DNA of 41,322 bases, taken from NCBI RefSeq assembly GCF_903915725.1, contig NZ_CAIWTY010000083.1, positions 1 through 41,322 on the forward strand, in the 5' to 3' direction. Below the pieces are notes generated by a model. That model ran no database searches. It was not told the DNA's origin and was given only the letters and a program-made list of their open reading frames with translations. The translations under genes and the position numbers were made by a program. This stretch comes from an uncultured Rhodopila sp. GTDB taxonomy: Bacteria > Pseudomonadota > Alphaproteobacteria > Acetobacterales > Acetobacteraceae. Numbering within the stretch: the first letter of the stretch is position 1; each line of letters starts with the position of its first letter. Positions 35,195 through 41,322 of this stretch are shown piece after piece.

Positions 35195-36055
35195 TTGAAC
35201 GTTTTATCCATTCAGTCCTGGGTCTCCTACGGCCATGTCGGCAACGCCAGCGCCGTGTTTCCGCTGCAGCGCCTGGGCGCCGAGGTGTGGGCGATCAACA
35301 CTGTGCAGTTCTCCAATCACACCGGCTACGGGGCTTGGACGGGAGAGGTCTATTCCGGGCGGTCGGTGCGCGATCTGGTCGACGGCATCGCCGCTCGGGA
35401 TGCGCTGCGCCGCTGCGATGCGGTGCTGTCCGGCTATGTCGGCGGCGCGGATATCGGCGACGCGATCCTGCACGCGGTGACCTCCGTCCGGCGGGCCAAC
35501 CCGGGCGCCTTGTATTGCTGCGATCCGGTCATCGGCGACACCGATACCGGGGTCTATGTCCGTCCGGGAATCGAGGAGTTCCTGCGCTCCCGGGCGTTGC
35601 CCGCCGCGGATATCGTCACGCCGAACCGATTCGAGCTGGAACGGCTGACGGGGCTGTCCTGCGGCACGCTGCACGGGGCCAAACAGGCGGTGCTGCGGCT
35701 GCGCTCGCTTTTGCGACCGGACGGGCCGGCCTGCGTGCTGCTCACCAGCCTGGAGACGGACGAAACCCCGGACGGTTTCATCGACATGATGACCTTCGAG
35801 GCGGGGCATTTTCATCTGCTGCGGACGCCGCTGCTGCCGGTCTCGGTCAACGGCGCGGGGGATGCGATGGCGGCGCTGTTCCTGTTTCACCGGCTGAACA
35901 GCGGCAGCGCTGTCGCCGCGCTGGAGGCGGCGGGGTCGTCCGTCTACGGGCTGCTGCGGCGGACCGCCGAAGCGGGGTCGCGGGAGATTCTGACGGTAGC
36001 GGCACAGGAGGAGTTTGTCGCGCCGTCGCGGGTGTTTATGGCGGTGGCGTGCTGA
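35195..36055 (+). CDS. pdxY: Pyridoxal kinase PdxY
   Basis: A 286-aa ribokinase-fold enzyme that phosphorylates pyridoxal in the vitamin B6 salvage pathway. The N-terminus MNVLSIQSWVSYGHVGNASA and the later YCCDPVIGDTDTGVYVRPGI and SVNGAGDAMAALFLFH (anion hole and catalytic Asp, GAGD) are diagnostic. The start is TTG at 35195, as this codon gives the exact family N-terminus and no ATG is available. It is divergent from the OYE gene. Confidence 0.93.
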   Translation: MNVLSIQSWVSYGHVGNASAVFPLQRLGAEVWAINTVQFSNHTGYGAWTGEVYSGRSVRDLVDGIAARDALRRCDAVLSGYVGGADIGDAILHAVTSVRRANPGALYCCDPVIGDTDTGVYVRPGIEEFLRSRALPAADIVTPNRFELERLTGLSCGTLHGAKQAVLRLRSLLRPDGPACVLLTSLETDETPDGFIDMMTFEAGHFHLLRTPLLPVSVNGAGDAMAALFLFHRLNSGSAVAALEAAGSSVYGLLRRTAEAGSREILTVAAQEEFVAPSRVFMAVAC

Positions 36056-36070
36056 GTGGGTGCTAAGCCT

Positions 36071-36283
36071 TCAACCCTGGGCGCCCGTTTCTCGAACCCA
36101 TGATATCAACGGGCACCGATAGGGAGGGACCCGGACGGGCCACGGCGCGGCGAGCACATTGACCGGAGCATTCGGATCGGGGTTGGGCTCGATGCGCCAT
36201 CGCCCCTCGGTCCCGACGCAACCGGGATGGCGCGCCAGCCGGGCGAGCCAATTGGCCAGCGCCCGGATCGCTTTGCGTTTCAT
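36071..36283 (-). CDS. Possible small protein of unknown function
   Basis: A 70-aa frame starting ATG AAA CGC AAA, with ggag six bases upstream and only 17 bases after the RTX-protein stop. It would be the second gene of a transcript with that gene. The product is basic at the N-terminus (MKRKAIRALANWLARLARHP) and Pro-rich afterwards. No homologue is recognised, so this may not be a gene. Confidence 0.3.
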   Translation of the reverse strand: MKRKAIRALANWLARLARHPGCVGTEGRWRIEPNPDPNAPVNVLAAPWPVRVPPYRCPLISWVRETGAQG

Positions 36284-36300
36284 GCTCTCCGTTGCTTGTC

Positions 36301-37773
36301 TCAGGCGGACAAGTGCATGTATGGGCGCCCTGCGATATTGCCGATATAAAGAGCAAGGCCATCGGCTTGCGCGGCGCTCCAGCCCGCGAGGGTCACGCTT
36401 TCGCTGTTGCCGGACAGCGATGTCATGGTTGCGGTCGCCCCTGTGTATCCGGCCGCGCCCATATTGTCATGCCAGGTTATCCCGTTCACGCCGGGGGAGA
36501 TGTCCCAGATGGTCAACTGGTCGCCGGCGTGGAAGTTGACCATTGTGCTCCAGGTGTTTTGGCCACCGGCCGCATCCAGGTAAAACACGTCCTGGCCGGT
36601 TCCGCCGGTCAGGAAGTTGCTGCCGAAACCGCCGTCGATAAGATTGTTGCCGGACAATGCGACCAGGGCATCATTGCCGGCGCCGCCGTGCATGAACACG
36701 CTCGGGGTGGTCGCAATGATGTTGAGGTTCTCGTCATTGACAGCGATAAAATCATTATTCAGCCATGTCGTCGGCCCGGTATACACCGCTCCGGACTCCG
36801 GCAGGTAGATCCCCTGCACCCCGTTAACGACGTGGGAGACCAGGAAGTTAGTGGTCGCAGCACTACTGCTGTTCAGGGCGAAGTTGATGGTGTGCTCGAC
36901 GTCGACACTGCCGATCCGCTCGGCGACCATGATGTCGAGTTGCCCGTTGCCGACGTTGAGGATTGTCGGCGTCAGGAAATTGAACTGCGCACCGGTGTCG
37001 CCAGCGTTGATGAGGGTGGCACCGCTGGTCGACCATGGCGTCCAGTTGATGCCGTCCGCGCTCTCGTAAGCGACGATGGTGTTATTGGTGAAATCGTTGG
37101 CGACCATCCAATACGTGCCGTCGGCGGCCTGCTTGACGTCAACGTTCCAGGCCTGGAGCGCCGCGTTTGTCGACGTGTCCCGGCACGCCACGGTCGAGTC
37201 GATTGACGTCCCTGTCGCGTTCATTTTGGTCAGCAAAACTTGCGACGACCCGAGCGCTCCGGTGACGACGTCGGTGGCCCCGGTGTGATACCAGACATCG
37301 ATATTATTGCCGATGACAAGGGCGCTCGGCGACCAGGCACCGGTGTTGTTACAACCGTTCGCCATCCCGATGACGATGCCATCCCACGTCCAGCTTGCGC
37401 CGCCGTCGGTTGATGTCGCCAACGCGGTCTGGTTGTAGATCATCATCTGCGTGGCGGAGTTGCCGTATTGATTCGGCAGCACGGTGACGAACATCGCCAG
37501 CGTGCCGTTCGCCTCGCAGACGATTGAAGGGTCGTTGACGTGGTAGGCGGCGTAGGGAATAAAGCCGTTCCAGACGAGCGGGACGGGATTGTCGGTGGCA
37601 ACCCCTGCGGAACTGTAAAGCTGGTCGGGACCGATGTCCGCCGTGGTCAGCCAGCCGCCGTAATATGTCGTATTGCCGTAGATGTCCGGCGAGTAAATGA
37701 AGTAGTCAGGGTTAGCGGGCCAGGCAGCCACGTCGGCGGCTTCAATGGTTGCCGACTTGTACGCAATCACCAT
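36301..37773 (-). CDS. RTX-tailed beta-propeller-like exported protein
   Basis: A 490-aa protein with no N-terminal signal. Residues about 1-340 look like a glycosidase-type beta-propeller: an Asp-box (STDGGASWTWDG), VNDPSIVCEANGTL and AYESADGINWTPW resemble repeated blade motifs of GH43/sialidase-like proteins. The C-terminal 150 residues carry Ca-binding RTX-type repeats (GGAGNDALV, GGTGQDVFYL), suggesting type I secretion. The protein is Asn/Thr-rich and its base composition looks less GC-rich than its neighbours, so horizontal transfer is possible. No T1SS genes lie in the window. Enzyme activity and substrate are unproven. Confidence 0.72.
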   Translation of the reverse strand: MVIAYKSATIEAADVAAWPANPDYFIYSPDIYGNTTYYGGWLTTADIGPDQLYSSAGVATDNPVPLVWNGFIPYAAYHVNDPSIVCEANGTLAMFVTVLPNQYGNSATQMMIYNQTALATSTDGGASWTWDGIVIGMANGCNNTGAWSPSALVIGNNIDVWYHTGATDVVTGALGSSQVLLTKMNATGTSIDSTVACRDTSTNAALQAWNVDVKQAADGTYWMVANDFTNNTIVAYESADGINWTPWSTSGATLINAGDTGAQFNFLTPTILNVGNGQLDIMVAERIGSVDVEHTINFALNSSSAATTNFLVSHVVNGVQGIYLPESGAVYTGPTTWLNNDFIAVNDENLNIIATTPSVFMHGGAGNDALVALSGNNLIDGGFGSNFLTGGTGQDVFYLDAAGGQNTWSTMVNFHAGDQLTIWDISPGVNGITWHDNMGAAGYTGATATMTSLSGNSESVTLAGWSAAQADGLALYIGNIAGRPYMHLSA

Positions 37774-38336
37774 CTCTGGAATCCTTCATGATCGCCGCTT
37801 CCGGTCGTGGCGGGCCGGCTGCATTTTAAGTTGCGATACCATTAATGTTCTATGATCGCAAAATACGTCATGTCAATATGAATGTGATGGAGGAACGATA
37901 TAAAGGACGGAAATGTATAGAAATATCGCGCCGAAATCCCGACACGCCGCTTAACCGATCGGGTTCCGGCGCTGCACGGATCGCGGCCAGGCATAGCTGC
38001 CCCGACAATGGCCATGAACTGAAAGCTTGACACTCTTCTACTTAAGCTGTGGATTTTGTACAACCTGATCGCCAGGACAAATCAGGGTGGGCGCGCCGGC
38101 GGCCATTGCGGCTGAAGTTCGCTGTTCGTTCTGGAACACAAACGTGGGCAGGAGCAGGGTGAATTTAACGGTTGGGGAACGAATCCGTCGGGGATGCGGG
38201 AGCGATGGTTGCGGGGTCGGGTCTATGTGCGCCGTCGGGTTAGCGGCTGCGGCGGGTGTGATGGGCTGCGAGTGAGGTTTCGCTGTCTGGCTCAGTGCGT
38301 CCCAAAGAAGTCCCGATCGAAGGTGGCGGCCATTGC
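37774..38336. other. AT-richer intergenic region upstream of the RTX-protein gene
   Basis: No gene was found. The region about 37840-37930 is markedly AT-richer than the rest and may hold a promoter of the RTX-protein gene on the minus strand. A short plus-strand frame at 37845-38030 has no recognisable content. Confidence 0.35.
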
Positions 38337-38350
38337 CTAGCCGCCGATCA

Positions 38351-38623
38351 TCACGCTGGGTAGCCCCATTGGATGCTGCCGCCGTGTGCCGTTGCATCAC
38401 CCACGTGCGCCGCCGGCCGGCCGCCGATCATTACGGATCTTGAGCCAACAACGATGATATCGGCTGGACCCACGCAAACGCACATATCCCCGACGCAAGC
38501 CGCGGGTAAACCGCCGATCAGCACGATCGGGGCACCCGGGCCGGCCACATGCGGTATCGGCGGCAGTCCGGGCATCACCATCGGGCAGGTATGCATGTCA
38601 GTCAGGCGAGAGGCGGGCGGCAT
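38351..38623 (-). CDS. PAAR-domain protein, C-terminus probably frameshifted
   Basis: A 90-aa PAAR-type protein, the cone that tips the type VI secretion spike. It opens MPPASRLTDMHTCPMVMPG and contains two near-repeat motifs (PIVLIGGLPAACVGDMCVC, VMIGGRPAAHVGDATAHGG). The read frame ends in WGYPA after the second repeat. In the minus-strand +1 frame the same DNA continues PSVMIGG then TAG (to 38337), which is the usual family ending. One base therefore seems missing at the C-run 38364-38367 (GGGG on the coding strand). No other T6SS gene is in the window, so this is an orphan. Confidence 0.8.
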   Translation of the reverse strand: MPPASRLTDMHTCPMVMPGLPPIPHVAGPGAPIVLIGGLPAACVGDMCVCVGPADIIVVGSRSVMIGGRPAAHVGDATAHGGSIQWGYPA

Positions 38624-39197
38624 GCATGACCCTTGGTTGCGGTCTCAGTGGATCGTCACTAACGGCGCCCGAAATATCAGGGATCATGTAACCGTGCGGC
38701 CTATCTCGATGCGTGGCCCCTTCAATTCAGTCCGGCCAAAGCGGCGACGTTCCGGACATCAACAGATTGACGATGGTGCCGAAAGCGCGAAAATTACGTC
38801 AAAATGACGGTTGCCCGGCGTATCGCGAAGAGTCCGGTTTCGGCGCGGACGACGTCCAGTCAGTGGAGAAAATGCCGTCGCCGGGATCAAATCGACCAGG
38901 TTCAGGCCGGATATCGGCTCGAAACTGCCTCAACCTTCAAGCCCGGGTGTGGCTGACGGAATATGCGGGTTGAACGCCATCGACTGGCGTGCGGGAGGCA
39001 GCCGCTTAAGGCGGGCCTTCGCCCGCCATGGCGGAGGGTAGTCGCTGCGCGGCTCCCGGGTTCAGCGGAGGTAGTCTCCGCGCACGGTTGATCGGTCACC
39101 CGGCCGCGGCGTAGGATTCCGCCACTTCCTCCCCATCGGGTTGAATCGCGAACCGTCTCTTTCGATCCCGACGGGCGCTCCGCTCGGCTTCCGCCAA
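38624..39197. other. Intergenic region with a hairpin
   Basis: No gene is supported in this gap between the PAAR gene and moaA. It contains a 7-bp GC-rich hairpin (ggcgggc, loop cttc, gcccgcc, 39010-39027) without a clear T-run, which could be the moaA transcript terminator. I see no mobile element. Confidence 0.45.
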
Positions 39198-40184
39198 CTA
39201 CCCGCCCGTCACGCTCATGTGCCGCCCCACCGCCGGCTTGTCGTGCCGGCGATCGATGATGAAGTCGTGGCCCTTGGGCTTGCGCGCGATCACCGCCTGG
39301 ATCGCGTCCTCAAGCTGATCGTCTGACACCCCCGCCCGCAGCAATGGACGAAAATCCGCCGAATCCTCCTGCCCGAGGCACATATACAGCGTCCCCGTGC
39401 AGGTCAGTCGCACCCGGTTGCAGCTTTCGCAGAAATTGTGCGTCATCGGGGTGATGAAGCCTATGCGCCGCCCGGTTTCCCGCACGTCGTAGTACCGCGC
39501 CGGACCGCCGGTCCTGTACTCCGTCTCCTGCAACGTCCAGGTCTGCCGCAGACGCGCCCGGATGATCGACAGGGGCAGGTACTGGTCCGTCCGGTCGCCC
39601 TCGATATCGCCCATCGGCATGGTCTCGATCAGGCACAGGTCGAACCCGTGCTCGCCGCACCACGCGATCATGGCGTTGAACTCTTCTTCGTTCACGCCCT
39701 TCATCGCCACGGCGTTGATCTTCACGGCCAACCCGGCGGCCTTGGCGGCGAAGATGCCGTCCAGCGTCGGCTCGATCCGGCCCCGGCGGGTGATCTGCGC
39801 GAAGCGCTGCGGATCGAGCGTATCCAGCGACACGTTGATCCGCTTCACGCCGGAGGCTGCCAGAGTCTCGGCGTGCGTCGCCAGTTGCGAGCCGTTGGTG
39901 GTGACCGTCAGCTCCTTAAGCCCATGCCCGAGCCGTTGTCCCAGCGCGCCGAACAGCCGCATCACGTCGCGCCGCACCAGCGGCTCCCCGCCGGTGATGC
40001 GGATTTTGGTCGTGCCGAGCCGGATGAACGCCGTGCACAGACGATCAAGTTCTTCCAGCGTCAGAAGCTGGCGCTTGGGCAGGAACGTCATGTCGTCGGA
40101 CATGCAGTAGACGCAGCGCAGATCGCAGCGATCGGTCACCGATACCCGCAGGTAGGTGATCGCTCGGCCGAACGGATCGATCAT
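39198..40184 (-). CDS. moaA: GTP 3',8-cyclase MoaA
   Basis: A radical-SAM enzyme that starts molybdenum cofactor synthesis by rearranging GTP to 3',8-cyclo-GTP (328 aa from the ATG at 40184). The SAM cluster motif CDLRCVYC (Cys20, Cys24, Cys27) and the C-terminal cluster [12 protein letters not shown] are both complete, and the protein ends with the conserved GG. The frame is open further upstream to 40364, but that adds 60 residues of low-complexity sequence and is not used. It is divergent from the ChpT-like gene, with a tandem repeat in the shared promoter region. moaC is not in the window. Confidence 0.95.
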   Translation of the reverse strand: MIDPFGRAITYLRVSVTDRCDLRCVYCMSDDMTFLPKRQLLTLEELDRLCTAFIRLGTTKIRITGGEPLVRRDVMRLFGALGQRLGHGLKELTVTTNGSQLATHAETLAASGVKRINVSLDTLDPQRFAQITRRGRIEPTLDGIFAAKAAGLAVKINAVAMKGVNEEEFNAMIAWCGEHGFDLCLIETMPMGDIEGDRTDQYLPLSIIRARLRQTWTLQETEYRTGGPARYYDVRETGRRIGFITPMTHNFCESCNRVRLTCTGTLYMCLGQEDSADFRPLLRAGVSDDQLEDAIQAVIARKPKGHDFIIDRRHDKPAVGRHMSVTGG

Positions 40185-40280
40185 GATCGGGTGCAAACTC
40201 CCTCCCGGGGCGGACTGTCGCCGCTTGCCCGGACTTATATGACAGAGTGCCAGACTTGGCCAGTTCGGCCCGCTGTTCAA

Positions 40281-40320
40281 CCCCTGCCCCGGCCCCCCTG
40301 CCCCGGCCCCCTGCCCCGGC
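40281..40320. repeat. Short tandem repeat in the moaA/chpT intergenic region
   Basis: Three tandem copies of a C-rich unit of about 14 bases (ctgccccggccc with minor length changes). It lies about 100 bases from the moaA start and 57 bases from the ChpT-like start. It may affect transcription of either gene, or simply reflect slippage. Confidence 0.7.
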
Positions 40321-40376
40321 TCGACTCCGGCGGGAATCCCGGCCATCCTGATACGATTCAGCAATTCGGAAGGCTT

Positions 40377-40931
40377 ATGTCCGGCACGCAGGATGCTCTT
40401 TACGGGATAGAGCTGGCAGCAGCACGTCTATGGCACGACATCAACAAGCTGGGGACGAGCGAAGCCGGCGTACTGGTGGCGCGGCTGAAACTGCGCCATG
40501 CGGCCTGGACTCCGGCCGCGGGGCCGCTGCCGTTGCGGCAGTTAGAGGACCTGGCGCGCGGGCTGCCGGAGCGTGTCGGCATCGAAACCGAGGCGCTCGA
40601 CCCGCATGCGGTGTTTGCCCCGGCGGCTGGGCGGATCGCGTTGAACCTGCTGTTGCTGGCGGCGGAGAGCCTGCCGGAGGGCGGCATCGTGTTGCTGGCC
40701 GGTTCGGCCGACGATCTGTTCATCCGGATCGCGGGGCCGACCGCGGGGTGGCCGCCGGGGCTGGCGCTGTGCCTCGCCGATGTCGAAGCGGCGCGTGCGG
40801 CGCTGACCGAGCCGGCGGTGGTGCAGATGGGGGTGACCGCGCTGCTGGCGCATGCCGCCGGGTGCCGGCTGTCGGTGCTGATGTCGCCGCGGCCGGCGGC
40901 GGAGCCGCCGATGCTGCGGCTGGGCGGGTAG
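40377..40931 (+). CDS. ChpT-like histidine phosphotransferase with a shortened helical hairpin
   Basis: A 184-aa protein resembling the alphaproteobacterial ChpT family, which relays phosphate from CckA to CtrA and CpdR. The helix with the phospho-accepting residue is seen as [11 protein letters not shown] (His20, Asp21). The second helix [13 protein letters not shown] follows after only about 8 residues. Relatives I recall have roughly 30 more residues between these parts, so the four-helix dimer core seems shortened in frame. The C-terminal ATPase-like domain ([20 protein letters not shown] and [20 protein letters not shown]) looks intact. The ATG at 40377 is used. It is divergent from moaA. 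Confidence 0.65.
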   Translation: MSGTQDALYGIELAAARLWHDINKLGTSEAGVLVARLKLRHAAWTPAAGPLPLRQLEDLARGLPERVGIETEALDPHAVFAPAAGRIALNLLLLAAESLPEGGIVLLAGSADDLFIRIAGPTAGWPPGLALCLADVEAARAALTEPAVVQMGVTALLAHAAGCRLSVLMSPRPAAEPPMLRLGG

Positions 40932-41243
40932 GGTCTCGGACGTTCCGCTTACCCCGATGGAGCTGCCGATCACAGGATCGATCCTGGTGCGAGCACACCA
41001 CGCGGCTGTCGGAGGTCGACGCGCTAAACCACGATCGGCAACTTCTATTGAATACGGTAGCGGGCGGGGTGGTGACGGTCCGCTGCGGCTCGCCCGCCTT
41101 GTTCGCGGGGCGGGACGGGGAGCACTTCGGTCCCTGTAGCGCGCTACCATGCAAATGCCCGGCGCGGCATGTGCCGCTGGACGTCATGGCGGGCGCAGGC
41201 CCCATAGGCGTTAAAATAGTCCGCAGCAGCTGCGTTTGTCCCC
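40932..41243. other. Intergenic region, possible transposase remnant
   Basis: No intact gene is present. A short plus-strand stretch at about 40957-41020 (MELPITGSILVRAHHAAVGG) recalls the STIVRAHxHAAGA segment of IS5-type transposases, but it runs on into unrelated sequence. This is too short for a firm call. Confidence 0.3.
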
Positions 41244-41322
41244 CGTCATGGTGCGCGGAGGCGCACCATCCACGCCTTGCGGTGCGGGTTTAGGCAACGG
41301 CGTGGATGCCGACCTGCGTCGG
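41244..41322 (-). repeat. Cloverleaf-forming dispersed repeat, copy 2 (inverted, cut by the window end)
   Basis: This is the reverse complement of the element at 201-286, with the same arms in the same spacing. Outer cgtc is at 41244-41247. Arm 3 (9 bp, loop ggag) is 41248-41269. Arm 2 is 41270-41305 with an 18-base loop and one mismatch in the stem. Arm 1 is cut off at 41322. The 18-base loop differs at 5 of 18 positions from copy 1. Confidence 0.8.

Noticed and set aside
37845..38063. Small proteins in the AT-rich region before the RTX gene
   Set aside because: Frames on both strands are short, lack a ribosome binding site and show no recognisable content.
39198..40364. MoaA start at 40364
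   Set aside because: The extra 60 residues are low-complexity and include the tandem repeat; the conserved N-terminus starts at 40184.
39438..40931. A 497-residue plus-strand frame covering the ChpT-like gene
   Set aside because: The part before 40377 is antisense to moaA and its upstream region; only the last 184 residues are protein-like.
40957..41020. IS5-type transposase remnant
   Set aside because: Only about 15 residues resemble the family and the frame then leaves it; the evidence is too weak for a feature.

Overview
This window looks like chromosomal DNA of a GC-rich alphaproteobacterium, most likely an Acetobacteraceae/Rhodospirillales relative. That placement is inferred from base composition, from a ChpT-type histidine phosphotransferase and from the general style of the housekeeping genes; no rRNA or tRNA gene is present to fix the taxon. 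Several genes appear to use TTG or GTG starts.

Left part (1-16.7 kb): a Kup potassium transporter, a degenerate cyclase/TPR protein, a two-gene operon pairing a phenylacetate-CoA ligase with a DpgC-type cofactor-free dioxygenase, a small secreted protein, a phnW-fhs operon, and single genes for a polysaccharide deacetylase, a GNAT acetyltransferase, a choloylglycine-hydrolase-like Ntn amidase and an enolase-superfamily enzyme.

Middle part (14.9-23.3 kb): a MazF-type toxin with its antitoxin, a Phd/VapB-VapC pair with a palindromic operator, a Fic protein, an orphan DNA methyltransferase, an MBL-fold hydrolase and a large hybrid sensor kinase with a periplasmic substrate-binding-like sensor.

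The most interesting region is 23.7-31.7 kb, read leftwards: a HAD phosphatase-UbiA fusion, a DprE1-DprE2 fusion, an NAD-dependent epimerase, an FAD oxidoreductase, a GtrA-family membrane protein and a GtrII-like membrane glycosyltransferase. In mycobacteria the corresponding separate proteins (UbiA Rv3806c, a phosphatase, DprE1, DprE2, GtrA-like Rv3789) make polyprenyl-phosphoryl-D-arabinofuranose from PRPP. Here the first two activities seem to be fused in one protein and the two epimerase half-reactions in another, next to a possible flippase and a possible transferase. I infer a compact pathway that puts D-arabinofuranose (or a derivative) on an unknown surface acceptor. The oxidase domain has Ala at the position of the benzothiazinone-target Cys of M. 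tuberculosis DprE1.

Right part (31.8-41.3 kb): an IS66 transposase remnant, an HtrA-like protein without its catalytic triad, a lipoprotein, an old yellow enzyme, PdxY pyridoxal kinase, an RTX-tailed beta-propeller-like protein, a PAAR protein that seems frameshifted at its end, MoaA and a shortened ChpT-like phosphotransferase. Both ends of the window carry one dispersed repeat in opposite orientation; it folds on paper into a perfect three-armed cloverleaf.
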